DNA of 64,000 nt, taken from Martinezella tropici. GTDB lineage: Bacteria; Pseudomonadota; Alphaproteobacteria; Rhizobiales; Rhizobiaceae. Shown piece after piece: positions 28,973 to 39,535 of this stretch (positions are counted from its first letter, which is position 1; each line of letters begins with the position of its first letter). A program made the translations under genes and the position numbers. The DNA lies in assembly GCF_003287875.1 (NCBI RefSeq), contig NZ_QMKK01000030.1, forward strand, positions 173,891 through 237,890, read 5' to 3'. Below the pieces are notes generated by a model. It was not told the origin of the DNA and searched no databases. It worked only from the letters and a program-made list of their open reading frames with translations.

Positions 28973-29176
28973 TCAATGTCCGCTTTCTTCGGCCCGCAGC
29001 TGATCGATGGCATCCAACGCCTCGTCTGCCGACCATCCCGCACGTAGAGCCGCGGCGACGAGGCGGACTTCTACCTCCTGCTCCAGTTTGAGAAATGAAA
29101 TCTCAAGCGCTTCTTTTGCCGTGAGGACATGATCATCATGGGGAACGACGTCAGGAATTCTTGCAGTCTTTGCCAC
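28973..29176 (-). CDS. small hypothetical protein
   Basis: I recognise no family. The 67-residue acidic protein is predicted almost all helical (AKEALEISFLKLEQEVEVRL, WSADEALDAIDQLRAEE). GTG 29176 is preferred because GGAGAG lies six bases upstream; a TTG at 29191 in the same frame is the alternative. Composition is protein-like and it neighbours a stress-type PRC-barrel gene. Confidence 0.45.
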   Translation of the reverse strand: MAKTARIPDVVPHDDHVLTAKEALEISFLKLEQEVEVRLVAAALRAGWSADEALDAIDQLRAEESGH

Positions 29177-29191
29177 GGCACTCTCCGTCAA

Positions 29192-29859
29192 ATTGAGGGA
29201 CAGTTTTCAATGGTTCCAATTCCGCGCTGGGCAGAATCGTTCTGTTTCAGCGTTTGTCCGGATTAAAAGATGTCTCGCTTGAATAAATTACTCCGAAGCT
29301 CCCCAAATGTTCCCAACAGACAACTCGGCGTCTAATATAAGCTCCGAGATTGATGAAGCCTACGAGCGGGCAGCAACGAAATGGCGATCTGCCGACGTTC
29401 GCAGCCTTCTTGCCGATCATCGGAAACCGATCGGTCCAATCGCGCCCTCCCCGCGTGAGGATCCGAACGCGGCCGGGTTCAACGCGAATTCAGCCATGGT
29501 GGTTTTCCTTCGATGGTAAGGCCTCGTTCTCATCCTCAGAGAGTGTAACGAACTCATCGTCCGTGCGGGGGCTGAACAAAACGCAAGGCGATCTCGGACG
29601 ATGCGCAAAAACCGCGATCGGCAGAAACCCTTCCGGGATCTCCTCCTCAAACCATCGGTCACCGGCCTCGATGCACGCAATCCGCCCTCAAGACGAAGGA
29701 TAGACGAGCAATCGCTTCCAGCGCTTTGACACGGGTCAGCCATGGCGCACCGTCCAACTTTTTACCTTTTTTTATCCCAGGTCCGACGACCGGCAATGCT
29801 AGTCCTTTTCCAGAGGCGCTGATGTGGATCGGCCCTCATTCTTGAAGAGGGAAAGCATC
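29192..29859. other. intergenic stretch with one weak minus-strand frame
   Basis: No gene is clearly supported in these 668 bases. A minus-strand frame ending at TGA 29490-29492 reads IEAGDRWFEEEIPEGFLPIA and later CVLFSPRTDDEFVTLSEDEN, which looks protein-like, but it has no usual start codon between the upstream in-frame stop near 29699 and the reading. It may be a fragment of a small gene that lost its 5' end. Confidence 0.3.
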
Positions 29860-30831
29860 ATGAAAAAACATCTTCTCATTACTGTCGCACTTCTTATGGC
29901 CATCTCTCCCGTAGCTGCCGAAGCGCGCTGCGTGCCGAACAACGCTGTCATCGCCGCAAAGGCTGTTCCCCTCATTCAGTACAAAAACACGATCATCGAC
30001 GGTGTGAAGGTCTTCTACCGTGAAGCCGGCCCGAAGGACGCACCGGTCCTCCTTCTCCTGCACGGATTTCCCACCTCGTCACATATGTTCCGCAATCTCA
30101 TTCCACTGCTCGCGGACCGCTACCACGTGATCGCACCGGACTATCCCGGTTATGGCCAGAGTGACGCACCCGATCACACCAAGTTTTCCTACACATTCGC
30201 GAACCTGACCAACATCGTCGACAAGCTGACCGAAAAGGTCGGAGCCGATCGATACAGCATGTACGTCATGGATTACGGCGCACCGATCGGATACCGCCTG
30301 GCGCTGAAACATCCGGAGCGGGTCGAAACCCTGATCGTGCAGAACGGCAATGCCTATACCGAAGGCCTCGCCGCATTCTGGGACCCGATCAAGGCCTACT
30401 GGGCCGAAAAGACGCCGGAACGTCGGGAAGCACTCGCCGGCCTGGTTACGCTCGAAACGACAAAGTTCCAGTATACCGACGGTATGGGCGATGTGGCACA
30501 TATCAGCCCCGACAACTGGGTCATCGATCAGGCCCTGCTCGATCGACCTGGCAACAAGGATATCCAACTCGATCTCCTGGGCGATTACGGCAGCAACGTA
30601 CCGCTTTATCCCCAGTTCCAGGCCTTCTTCCGCGATCATCAGCCGCCGACGCTGATCGTGTGGGGCAAGAACGACAAGATCTTCCCCGAGTCCGGCGCGC
30701 ATCCCTATCTTCGCGATCTTCCGAACGCCGAGATGCACATACTCGACAGCGGCCATTTCGCTCTTGAGGACAAACTCGACGTGATGGCGCCACTCATCCG
30801 CGACTTCCTGGACCGCAAGGTTTGCAACTGA
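29860..30831 (+). CDS. secreted alpha/beta hydrolase (haloalkane dehalogenase/epoxide hydrolase type)
   Basis: The 323-residue protein has a signal peptide ([20 protein letters not shown], cleavage near AEA-RC). The mature part shows the oxyanion loop [14 protein letters not shown], an aspartate at the nucleophile elbow in [34 protein letters not shown] carrying the acidic residue, and DSGHFALED with the catalytic histidine. An Asp nucleophile separates this group from Ser hydrolases and fits dehalogenases and epoxide hydrolases. ATG 29860 follows AGAGGGA. It is a single gene with its own terminator; the periplasmic substrate is unknown. Confidence 0.85.
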   Translation: MKKHLLITVALLMAISPVAAEARCVPNNAVIAAKAVPLIQYKNTIIDGVKVFYREAGPKDAPVLLLLHGFPTSSHMFRNLIPLLADRYHVIAPDYPGYGQSDAPDHTKFSYTFANLTNIVDKLTEKVGADRYSMYVMDYGAPIGYRLALKHPERVETLIVQNGNAYTEGLAAFWDPIKAYWAEKTPERREALAGLVTLETTKFQYTDGMGDVAHISPDNWVIDQALLDRPGNKDIQLDLLGDYGSNVPLYPQFQAFFRDHQPPTLIVWGKNDKIFPESGAHPYLRDLPNAEMHILDSGHFALEDKLDVMAPLIRDFLDRKVCN

Positions 30832-30850
30832 TCCCTAGCTAATTCATAGC

Positions 30851-30870
30851 GCGGGGCCACCGGCCCCCGC
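30851..30870 (+). terminator. GC-rich stem-loop after the secreted hydrolase
   Basis: GCGGGGCC (30851-30858) pairs with GGCCCCCGC (30862-30870) with one bulged base, 20 bases past the stop codon. Confidence 0.5.
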
Positions 30871-31027
30871 GGCATCCGCCGTCACGTCGTCGGCGCAGTT
30901 TCTGCCGTATTAGTCAGCCGCTTCCAGGCGCTCAACGATGATCCGCTCTTCCGGGATTTTTATCAGCATCGCGAGATCGCGCCCGAAACCTGACCCAGCA
31001 GCTCAATCCCAAAGAAGGATAATGATC

Positions 31028-31705
31028 ATGTATAATAGCAAATCCAAGCCAAGCGTGCTTCCGACGGGTGGCGGCGCGGCCCTGATCGATCCCTCCGACA
31101 CCCTGATCCTGCTGCTCGATCAGCAATTGGGACTTTTTCAGACAGTCAAGGACATATGCGTCTCCGACCTGCGCCGGAATGTAGAGGTGATCTCTAGGCT
31201 CGCCACGCTCCTGAGCATCCCTGTCATCACCACGGCGTCGGAACCTGCGGGCATCAATGGTCCGCTGATACCCGAAATTCACGAACTGGCTCCGCATGCG
31301 GTCTATGTGCCACGCAAGGGGGAAGTGAACGCATGGGACAATGACGATTTCGTCGCAACGGTCCGCGCGGCCGGCCGAAACACTCTCATCATGGCAGGCG
31401 TCTGGACCAGCGTCTGCGTGATGTTCCCGGCGCTCGACGCGCGCGCCGCTGGCTATGACGTCTATGCGGTGCTCGATGCGTCGGGTGATCCGAGCGAAAT
31501 GGCATCGCGTATTTCCCTTGGCCGTTTCGTTCAAGGCGGTGTCAAGCCGACATCGACCAACGCATTGGTATCCGAGCTTCACCGGACCTGGGCGCGACCG
31601 GAAGCTGCCGAACTCGGCAAGCTCTATGGACTCGTCGCTCCCAACTATGCTGCTGTGGCCGAAAGCTTTGCACGTGCGCAGCAGGCCGCGAGAGGGGCAA
31701 TCTAG
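31028..31705 (+). CDS. isochorismatase-like hydrolase (YcaC type)
   Basis: The 225-residue protein has D31 in LILLLDQQLGLF, K97 in YVPRKGEVNAWDN and C130 in MAGVWTSVCVMFPAL, the three catalytic positions of the family. YcaC-type members are octameric hydrolases of unknown substrate. AAGGA at 31014-31018 is spaced best for ATG 31028, though ATG 31022 is in the same frame. A gap of 54 bases separates it from the following oxidase-fold gene, so the two are probably co-transcribed and may belong to the regulon of the large regulator at 32400. Confidence 0.8.
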   Translation: MYNSKSKPSVLPTGGGAALIDPSDTLILLLDQQLGLFQTVKDICVSDLRRNVEVISRLATLLSIPVITTASEPAGINGPLIPEIHELAPHAVYVPRKGEVNAWDNDDFVATVRAAGRNTLIMAGVWTSVCVMFPALDARAAGYDVYAVLDASGDPSEMASRISLGRFVQGGVKPTSTNALVSELHRTWARPEAAELGKLYGLVAPNYAAVAESFARAQQAARGAI

Positions 31706-31759
31706 CACCGTATGCTTCCGACGCCCTTCGAGCCGACAACACGATGAGGATTCACTGAT

Positions 31760-32389
31760 ATGACGTATGGTTTTATGGATATCGCAATCACTCCTTCAGT
31801 TCGCAGGGCGCAGGCGGAAATGGGAGCGGATCGTCTGTGGTCCGACTTCACGGGACACCGCGAATTCGACCGATTTTCCGTAAGGGAAACCGCATTCATC
31901 GCACAGCGCGACAGCTTCTACATGGCCACGGTTTCCGAGACGGGCTGGCCCTATGTCCAGCACCGCGGCGGGCCTAAAGGCTTTCTCAAAGTGCTTGACG
32001 ACCGCACGCTTGCCTTCCTCGATTACCGTGGCAATCGCCAGTATATCAGCACCGGTAATCTCGCGGAAAATGACCGGACATGCCTGTTCCTGATGGACTA
32101 TCCCGCCCGCACGCGCCTGAAGATTTATGCCCGCACCGAAAAGCTGGCGCTCGACGCGGATCCAGTGTTCACGGCGAGCATCACCGACGGTGATTACCGA
32201 GCCAAGGCCGAACGAATTTTCAAGCTCAAGCTTGAGGCGTTCGACTGGAATTGTCCGCAGCACATCGAGCCACGATATACGGAAGCCGAATTTCTCGCGG
32301 CCTCACAACATCTGATCGACAAGGTTACCCAGCTCGAGCAGGAAAATGCGTCGCTTCGCGAGCGCGTTGACGTGCGCACAAAAGATTGA
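31760..32389 (+). CDS. pyridoxamine 5'-phosphate oxidase-like flavin-binding protein
   Basis: The 209-residue protein has the split-barrel fold of this family: MATVSETGWPYVQHRGGPKG, then TLAFLDYRGNRQYISTGNL, DRTCLFLMDYPARTRLKIYA, and a C-terminal extension ending in a coiled-coil-like LIDKVTQLEQENASLRERV. Such proteins bind FMN or F420 and reduce or detoxify small molecules. It ends 10 bases before the converging regulator gene. GAGGA lies upstream of ATG 31760. Confidence 0.8.
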   Translation: MTYGFMDIAITPSVRRAQAEMGADRLWSDFTGHREFDRFSVRETAFIAQRDSFYMATVSETGWPYVQHRGGPKGFLKVLDDRTLAFLDYRGNRQYISTGNLAENDRTCLFLMDYPARTRLKIYARTEKLALDADPVFTASITDGDYRAKAERIFKLKLEAFDWNCPQHIEPRYTEAEFLAASQHLIDKVTQLEQENASLRERVDVRTKD

Positions 32390-32399
32390 GGCGCCAAGA

Positions 32400-35132
32400 T
32401 CAGCGCACATCCATTGCGGCCATGGCAAGGCGGGTGCGTCTGGTCGCGGCGCCTGCCCCCATGGCAACGGCACTATCCAAGGACTTCTGGAAATAGCGCG
32501 TTGCATGGTGTGGGCGGGCGTTTCCGGCTTCAATCATTCCCGCAACGCGCCAGAGATCAGGATGCCACCATCGTTCCTCACGTATCCCGATTTCGCCAAG
32601 TACGGCGCGCAGGCTGTTTTCGGCAAGTTGCATCTCGCCGGCGGCTATATAGGCCTCCGCCAACAGGCTGCGGTAGAATGGGACGCGAGCACGCCAGCTT
32701 CCCCGCAGCAATCCAGTAATGCTGTCCTGCATCAAGGTGAAACCTGCTTTGTCACCCCGAGCCGACTGGATGGCGCCGGCGAAAAACGTGGCTGTCCCCT
32801 CGTAAATGCCGACGCTCTCACGGCGGCTGACGTCGGCCAGCTGCAGCTGAAGCTGCGAAGCGGTTTCGAGATTGCCGTCCACGAAAGCAATCGGCAACCC
32901 CGCCAGAGAGATCGCATTGCCAAGGGAAATCATGTGGTCAAGATCGACAGCACGTTCGATCGCCAGACTGGCTAGATCGGAGGCGCGATCAGAATCACCC
33001 CGTAACCAGGACACGAGCGCCAGAGATAGGCGTATGCCGGCCGGCAAGTCGACCTGGAACCTGGATAGCCCATAACCTTCTTTCACGTGTCCCCAATCAT
33101 TCATCAGCGCCTCCAGATGGGCTGATGCCGAATCCAGTTCACCTGCGTAGATCTGGATATGCGCCAACAGTCGCTTCCCGTCAGGCGCGGTCGCCCAGTC
33201 CAAACCCTTTGCCGCTGCAAAATCGTTCATGCTGCGTAGCGCCGTACGCGGCCGGCCAGAATAGGCCAGAAAGACGGCCTGTCCGCAGACCGCGCGTACC
33301 TGAAACTCGGCATCGCGCGACCCGTTCGCATGAAAAATGCTCTCGCGCCAAGCGTCGTCGGTTTGCGGGTGCATATGGCGCGCAAGTGTCATGGCCCAGG
33401 CCCGTGCGGTCGACAGCTTTGTTCGCCCCGACGATGCAAGCCCTACCAGGGCAGTGCTGTTCGAGCTTGCAAGATCGATGGCCTCCAGCATCTCTCTGAA
33501 AGCGGAAAGCTCTTGCCAAAGCGGCAATGCAGCGACCACCAGTTCGGCACCCAATGCGGCGTCGCCTGCAGGATCGAACGCCCAGCCGATCGCAGAACGC
33601 ACGTCATCGATCTGCCTCCGATACTTCCCGAGCCATTCACGAGACGTCTGCGATGACCATTCCCGTTCGGCAATCTGCAGCTTGTCCCTTGTTCGAACGG
33701 CGAATTGGCGTCTTGCCTTCCCCGTGTGGGGTGAACCTAACAGACGCCGCGCGGCATAGGTGCCAGTGCTTTCGGCAAGCCTATAGTACATAGTGGAACC
33801 ATCATACTCCGCCGAAACAAGCGATTTGGCCACAAGCTGTGACAGTGCATCCCGCCCGGTCATAGGCTCGAGCGCGCCGGCAGAATACATGGCCTCCACG
33901 TCCTCAGTGCTAAACCGACCTGAAAACACCGAAAGCAGACCGAGCAATACAGCCTCGCGGTCAGGAAGAAGCCGATAGCTCCAGTCGAGGGTCGCCTCCA
34001 GAGATTGGTGGCGCAAGGGTGCATCCCTCGCTCCCCGATTCATGGTATCGAAGCCATCCTTGAAGAGGTCATCGAGCGCCGAGGGTGCAAGGGCACTGGC
34101 GGTGCCGGCGGCCAGTTCGATGGCTAGTGCCAACCCGTCCAGGCGTGTGCAGATCGAAACGACGCTTCGGACATAATCGTCGGAAGGCTCGAGGTTGCCT
34201 GAACCGCACGCCTTTGAAATGAACAGCTGGATCGCGGGAAACTGCAGCGCGTCGCCGGTGGAAAGCGCCGTCGTCTGGTCCGGATAAGCGAGTCCGGTGA
34301 GGAAATGGATCTGCTCGTGCCGCGTCCGTAGTGGCTCGCGGCTGGTTGCAATGATACGGGCAGCAGGAAGTTCCGCTGATATCCGCTCGACAACTGTTGC
34401 CGCCATCGCAATGACGTGCTCACAATTGTCTACAACTAGAATTAACTTGTTACTGCGAAGGACTTCGATCACGCCTGCAATAGGATCGTCAAATCCGAGG
34501 GAGACACCGAAAGCGGACGCGATCGCCGGCACCACAAATCGCGGATCGCTGAGTGTAGAGAGGTCCGCAAAGGCAACGGCCTCGCCTGCCCCACCGGATT
34601 GCTGAGCAACCGCGACCGCAAGAGACGTTTTTCCGGCTCCGCCCGGCCCAACAATGGTGACATAACCCGGTTGATCGAGCTTCTCGGAGATTTGTCGGAT
34701 CGCGTCTTCGCGGCCGAGAAGCTGCCGCGCTCGAGGAGCAGCGATATGGTGACTTGTGCTTGAAACGACTTGCCGTGCTGGCGCCGGGCGGTCGATTTCC
34801 AAGGCGGCGACGAACTTGTATCCCCGCCCTGTGATGGTTGTGATGTACTCCGTGACAGGATCGAGTTCAGCCAGCGAACGTCGGAGATTGCCGACATTGA
34901 CCTTCAAGTTATGGTCGTGAACAAAGTAGTCAGGCCAAACATGCGCGAACAGATCGGCTTTGCTGACCACCTCGCCAGCCCGCGCTACGAGCAGCGTCAG
35001 TATATCGAAACCTCGCCCGCCGAGGGGGACAGGCTTCCCCTTGTGCAGGAGGGCTTGGGCCTCGGGCAGCAACCGGAAATCGCCGAACTGATAGGCGCTT
35101 TGCTTCGGCAAAGCACTGCCGTCATTCGTCAC
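32400..35132 (-). CDS. large winged-helix regulator with STAND-type ATPase domain
   Basis: The 910-residue protein begins with an OmpR-type winged helix (residues about 13-110, with LKVNVGNLRRSLAE and TITGRGYKFVAAL). A nucleotide-binding domain follows with Walker A GPGGAGKT at 162-169 and Walker B LILVVDNCEHV near 230-240, the NB-ARC-like core with ATSREPLR, and a helical C-terminal half likely made of TPR-like repeats. Such proteins are signal-integrating transcription factors. It converges on the hydrolase/oxidase pair, and is a homologue of the protein at 36382-39267, which has the same layout. Confidence 0.85.
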   Translation of the reverse strand: MTNDGSALPKQSAYQFGDFRLLPEAQALLHKGKPVPLGGRGFDILTLLVARAGEVVSKADLFAHVWPDYFVHDHNLKVNVGNLRRSLAELDPVTEYITTITGRGYKFVAALEIDRPAPARQVVSSTSHHIAAPRARQLLGREDAIRQISEKLDQPGYVTIVGPGGAGKTSLAVAVAQQSGGAGEAVAFADLSTLSDPRFVVPAIASAFGVSLGFDDPIAGVIEVLRSNKLILVVDNCEHVIAMAATVVERISAELPAARIIATSREPLRTRHEQIHFLTGLAYPDQTTALSTGDALQFPAIQLFISKACGSGNLEPSDDYVRSVVSICTRLDGLALAIELAAGTASALAPSALDDLFKDGFDTMNRGARDAPLRHQSLEATLDWSYRLLPDREAVLLGLLSVFSGRFSTEDVEAMYSAGALEPMTGRDALSQLVAKSLVSAEYDGSTMYYRLAESTGTYAARRLLGSPHTGKARRQFAVRTRDKLQIAEREWSSQTSREWLGKYRRQIDDVRSAIGWAFDPAGDAALGAELVVAALPLWQELSAFREMLEAIDLASSNSTALVGLASSGRTKLSTARAWAMTLARHMHPQTDDAWRESIFHANGSRDAEFQVRAVCGQAVFLAYSGRPRTALRSMNDFAAAKGLDWATAPDGKRLLAHIQIYAGELDSASAHLEALMNDWGHVKEGYGLSRFQVDLPAGIRLSLALVSWLRGDSDRASDLASLAIERAVDLDHMISLGNAISLAGLPIAFVDGNLETASQLQLQLADVSRRESVGIYEGTATFFAGAIQSARGDKAGFTLMQDSITGLLRGSWRARVPFYRSLLAEAYIAAGEMQLAENSLRAVLGEIGIREERWWHPDLWRVAGMIEAGNARPHHATRYFQKSLDSAVAMGAGAATRRTRLAMAAMDVR

Positions 35133-35457
35133 TACGACCTCACATACCCGTAAAAAGCTAGACTTTACACCGCACTAGCCTATTTGCAAGCCGTACGGAG
35201 AGATCGTCGCAAACTCGCGCAATGCGGGTCGCAACGAGATTTATGGCTCTTTCAAATCAGATATAAGAGAGACCTGCCGATGGCATAGGGTGCAATTGCT
35301 CAACACTTGCCATTTGACGATTGAGACCCATGTGCAGAAAATTGCAGCTGCTATTTCCCGTCCTGAAGCGAATGATCCCCTTATCCCGCCCCAGCGAGGT
35401 TTCTGGCTTAGGAGCACTCTCTTGAATCCTTGTTCTTCTGATCACCCCTGCCCTACG

Positions 35458-36228
35458 ATGGAAGATGCCATTGAGGCCAAGGCGTTCATTGATCTGCATC
35501 AGGCCTCCCATGGGCGATTGCCGGATGAGGAACGATTCGAGTGCGTTTCCATCAATGGCGGATGCACGATCTCACTTCCACGCGCGCCTGCCCTCGGCCT
35601 CAATCGCATCCTCGGTCTCACGGCGCCGGAAAACCTCGACGAAGCATACACTTGGATGCGCAAAAAGGAGGGGAATCGATTTTTGCAGGTCAACATCGAC
35701 ACTGCGTCCGACGAGTTGAGACATTGGATCCAGTCGAAAGGATTGGTCCCGCATGGTCCTGGGTGGGCAAAACTGGGGCGAAACGCACACGCTATGTCTC
35801 TTCCACCGGCAGGACCTGTAAAAACACGCAAAGTTTTGCGCGATGAAGCCGAGGCATTCGGCGCTATGATGTGCGCCGGGTTTGGTTTTCCCGAAAGCCT
35901 CACCGCGCTATGGGCCGCAATCGTTGGAAGAGACGGATGGTCGTGCTTCTTCGCGTTGGACGGAGAAACACCCGTTGGAACTGGAACAATGTTTGTTTCA
36001 GGATCTTTTGCCTGGCTCGGCGGGGGAACGACGGTTCCGAGCTTTCGAAACCGGGGTGCGCAGAAAGCCTTGATTCACGCTCGCTTACAAGAAGGCACGG
36101 TCCGTGGCGTGTCGACTTTCGTGGTCGAAACCGAGGTCCCCTCGCCTGAAAAGGCCAACATTTCGAACGCCAACCTGGCAAAAATGGGATTCGTGCATCT
36201 CTATAACCGCAGCAACTTCATTCTGTGA
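35458..36228 (+). CDS. GNAT-family N-acetyltransferase
   Basis: The 256-residue protein carries the acetyl-CoA binding core WLGGGTTVPSFRNRGAQKAL (the R/Q-x-x-G-x-A pattern) and the terminal IGFVHLY-like strand KMGFVHLYNRSNFIL. The N-terminal half (NRILGLTAPENLDEAY, WIQSKGLVPHG) matches two-domain GNATs. The start is uncertain: the frame is open from a GTG at 35290, but the residues before MEDAIEAKAF show no family similarity and no site has a good ribosome binding signal. It sits between the two large regulators. The acceptor is unknown. Confidence 0.75.
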   Translation: MEDAIEAKAFIDLHQASHGRLPDEERFECVSINGGCTISLPRAPALGLNRILGLTAPENLDEAYTWMRKKEGNRFLQVNIDTASDELRHWIQSKGLVPHGPGWAKLGRNAHAMSLPPAGPVKTRKVLRDEAEAFGAMMCAGFGFPESLTALWAAIVGRDGWSCFFALDGETPVGTGTMFVSGSFAWLGGGTTVPSFRNRGAQKALIHARLQEGTVRGVSTFVVETEVPSPEKANISNANLAKMGFVHLYNRSNFIL

Positions 36229-36381
36229 CGATGTCTGGCGCGGGCAACGCACTCCAATTTGCAATCATTGAGGTCGGGATTATCTCCGTGGTGCCAGCTT
36301 TGCTCTTGATCGTGCGGCCGGTTTCGACGGTTTCGGTGGCGTCCGCGGCAGAAAGTTGAAGGTCTCCGGTGGTCGGATTGT

Positions 36382-39267
36382 TCATGTCGTTTGAGCATGA
36401 GTTGACGCGAGCGCATCATGCGCGGCGGCAATATCCGCGCTGCCGCTGCTGTCGCAGCGGTCGCAGATGTCCTTCAGCTCCGCCAGGGCCAATACAGGAT
36501 CGCCGATCTCCTTCGCAAGCTTGACGCGGCTCGTTGCCGCGCGCAGAGCAAATCCGATTGCGCCACTCTCACGACCCAGGTCTATCGCATCTCGAAGGTG
36601 CCGCATCGCGCCGTTTGCATCTCCATCCCGCCAGCATACCAGACCCTGAAGGTGCAGTAATTCGGCGTCGCACCATCGGTCTCCGCGCTGCCGACTGTAG
36701 TTCACGCCCTCATCGATACTCTGGCGAGCAACCGTGACTTGATCGTGCGAAAGCGCCGCGTGAGCGAGCATCACGTACCGTAGGGGTAAATGGATGAGAA
36801 AATTGCACTCGCGAATGGCGGCTATTGCATCCCTCAACCGTTGAACCGCCTCCGCGTCTCCGCGTGCGGCATCAATCGCCGCCTGATGAAAGCGGGCGAA
36901 TGGCGGCCAGGTGTCGATCTGGCGGGACTTCAGGCGCTCGGCCAGCAGCGATGCTCGTTCCTGCGCTAAATCAATTCGCCCGCACAGCAAGGCTATTGGC
37001 GTGGCCGCGACTGCAAGCGAATGCGCGCAAGACAAGTCGTGGTTCAAAGTCAGCGCGGCGTTCAATGCTTCCTCCGCAATCTCAAGTGCACGCCGATGCT
37101 GGCCGACCACCCAAGTGGACAACGAAAGATGATTTCGGAAATTGACGAACCTGTCGATCTGGAATCTCGAGGTCTGACCGCCATTGCCGAAAGTCGCATG
37201 CTCACGAGCCAGACGCTCGAGACCCGCATGCCCGGATCTGATGTTCCCTTGATAGAATTCGCACGTAAACAACTCCCGATCGGCATTGGGAGCCGCGGAA
37301 TAATCGCCTACGGACGCCATGAAGCGGCGGAGATCGGCAATCGTCTCAAACGCCCTTTGATGAAAGCCCATGGCGGTCTGCACCATTGCCAGGCCCATCT
37401 TGGTTCGAAGACAGTGTTCCACGCTTCCGGCTTCCAAAGCGAGCTTGAAACCCCTCGTCCAAGTTACCTCGAGTTCATCACCGAAAGGATAGCGATAACA
37501 AAGATTCCAACCATAGGCCGCGACCAGCTTCATGCGGAGCAGAAGGTGATCACCGGGCAGGTCGTCCAGCACGGACAGCGCGCTTTCGACCCGTGACCCG
37601 CTTTCCACCATCGTCGAGAATTCTACCCAGAACGGCAAAGCGGCAACGGTTAGCCGCACCCCAAGTTCGGCCTGTCCTTCCGAGCGATAAGCCCAATCGA
37701 TCATGCGACGGAGGTCCGCGCTCCAGCCGCCATAGAGCGCCATCCAGTCTTCGCGCGGCCGCCACGTCCATTCTTTTTCTGCTCTTTCGAACAACGCGAG
37801 AATGAAGCGGCCATATGCGATCATCGCGACCTGTTGCTCGCCCTGCGCAATCAGCCGTTCGTTGGCGAAAGCTCGTGTACTGTCGAGCAACCGGTATCGG
37901 CGACGCCTCCCCGTGTAGTTGACCGACACCATGGATTTGGCCGCGAGGGCTTCCAGCCACGCGGTGACATCCTGCTCATCCGCCAGATATCCGAAGGCGT
38001 CGATGGCATCATCGAGCGCAAAGGTGCCGCCAAAAAGCGAAAGATGACGGAGTAGCCGCGCCTCGCTCTCCGAAAGCAGCCGGTAACTCCAGCTGAGCGT
38101 CGCCGTCAGCGTCTTGTGTCGGGACATGCCATTTCCGCGTGATGCCAACGCTTCGAAGTCACGCTCAAGCATTTGCAGCAGCCCTGCGGGACCGCTTTCC
38201 TTGAGTTGCGGAGCCGCCAGTTCGATCGCCAGCGCAATACCGTCGAGACGCCGGCTCAAACTCGCGAGCGCCGGGACATCCGCGTCCTTCAGTCGATAGC
38301 CATGCGCCTCTGCACGCCGAACCAGCAATTCGATCGCCGAAAAGGCCATTGCCGACCCGGCATCCAGAAACGCGTCCTCGGGCGGACACTGCAGAGGGGG
38401 AAGCCGATGGACCGTCTCGAACCTGCATCGTAATGGCTCGCGGCTTGTCGCGATGATATTCAGCCTGTGCAATGCGTGGTTCAGATGATCGGTTATGCCG
38501 GCTACGGTCGCTAAGACGTGCTCGCAATTATCGAGGACCAGAAGCTGGTTCTGGTCGCGCAACGCGTCAACGAGACCTTCCAGCGCATCGATCGGCTGGC
38601 TTTCGATGCCGAGCGCGCGGCTGATGGCCAGGACGACAAGCTGTCCATTCTCGATCGCAGCCAGGTCAACGAAGCACACGGCTTGCGCCTCGGTGTCACC
38701 GATGTTTCTTGCGGCTGCGATAGCGATGCTGGTCTTGCCGACGCCGGCAGGGCCGACGATCGTCAGCAGCCGGGTTTGGCGCAGCGCCTCGACAATTCCC
38801 GCCAGCGCATCGGCGCGTCCGACCAGCGGCTTTGACGGCGGAAGCGCCCCGTCAATCTCCTTGATCGACGCGGGAAGCGTTGCCTCCCGTGGACCCAGCA
38901 CCGTCAGTGGCGCAATGAAGCGATACCCCCGCCCCGGGACGGTCGCTATGCAGGGAACATCAATGCCGTTGGCCTGCAGCGCGCGGCGCAGAGCAGCAAT
39001 GTTGACCTTGAGGTTGCTTTCCTCGACGAACAGGTTGGGCCACGCCGCGTTAAGGAGTTCGTTCTTGTTGACGACCTGGCCTGGCCGGCGCACAAGCGCG
39101 TGAAGCAAATCCATGGCGCGCGATCCGAGGCGGATCGGAATATCGCCGCAAAGCAGCGATTGCCGAGCGGGCGTGAAACGGCAGTTGCCGAAGCAATAGG
39201 TCGTGGCATCGATCGCATCAGCCCCTTCCACTATCCCCCCTTCGCGGCGGCAATTGCGAGGGCGCAA
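36382..39267 (-). CDS. large winged-helix regulator with STAND-type ATPase domain, second copy
   Basis: The 961-residue protein has the winged helix at residues about 24-120 (SNLKVNIAALRRALQANGI, VPGRGYRFIAPL), Walker A GPAGVGKT at 172-179, Walker B LLVLDNCEHVLA and the ATSREPLRCRFE sensor motif, then a helical repeat half. It matches the 32400-35132 protein domain for domain but the two differ clearly, so they are diverged homologues, not a recent duplication. It is divergent from the GlcG/alcohol dehydrogenase operon (268 bases between), which it probably controls. Confidence 0.85.
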   Translation of the reverse strand: MRPRNCRREGGIVEGADAIDATTYCFGNCRFTPARQSLLCGDIPIRLGSRAMDLLHALVRRPGQVVNKNELLNAAWPNLFVEESNLKVNIAALRRALQANGIDVPCIATVPGRGYRFIAPLTVLGPREATLPASIKEIDGALPPSKPLVGRADALAGIVEALRQTRLLTIVGPAGVGKTSIAIAAARNIGDTEAQAVCFVDLAAIENGQLVVLAISRALGIESQPIDALEGLVDALRDQNQLLVLDNCEHVLATVAGITDHLNHALHRLNIIATSREPLRCRFETVHRLPPLQCPPEDAFLDAGSAMAFSAIELLVRRAEAHGYRLKDADVPALASLSRRLDGIALAIELAAPQLKESGPAGLLQMLERDFEALASRGNGMSRHKTLTATLSWSYRLLSESEARLLRHLSLFGGTFALDDAIDAFGYLADEQDVTAWLEALAAKSMVSVNYTGRRRRYRLLDSTRAFANERLIAQGEQQVAMIAYGRFILALFERAEKEWTWRPREDWMALYGGWSADLRRMIDWAYRSEGQAELGVRLTVAALPFWVEFSTMVESGSRVESALSVLDDLPGDHLLLRMKLVAAYGWNLCYRYPFGDELEVTWTRGFKLALEAGSVEHCLRTKMGLAMVQTAMGFHQRAFETIADLRRFMASVGDYSAAPNADRELFTCEFYQGNIRSGHAGLERLAREHATFGNGGQTSRFQIDRFVNFRNHLSLSTWVVGQHRRALEIAEEALNAALTLNHDLSCAHSLAVAATPIALLCGRIDLAQERASLLAERLKSRQIDTWPPFARFHQAAIDAARGDAEAVQRLRDAIAAIRECNFLIHLPLRYVMLAHAALSHDQVTVARQSIDEGVNYSRQRGDRWCDAELLHLQGLVCWRDGDANGAMRHLRDAIDLGRESGAIGFALRAATSRVKLAKEIGDPVLALAELKDICDRCDSSGSADIAAAHDALASTHAQTT

Positions 39268-39535
39268 TGCGTCGCAGATGCGCGCTCTGACGACGACAGG
39301 CCGCCGAATGAATTTCGGGCTATTCCGAGCCTAATAGCCTTATACCAGCAAATTCACCTTTTTTAACCGACCATGTCGGTGCCGCGATGATATCAAGGTG
39401 GCGGGCCGATCAGGTGAAGGAAATCCCGCGGGGTTTGCGCAGGTCCGACTTTATTCAGCAGGTTTGAGCTTCCGGTGGTCATTGTTGGCCATGATTGTTT
39501 GTGCCTGGATCCGGATTAATCGAGGAACATAGGGC

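Noticed and set aside
29490..29699. Short minus-strand frame with acidic, protein-like sequence
   Set aside because: No ATG, GTG or TTG start is available before the reading, and no family is recognised; it is noted only within the intergenic entry.
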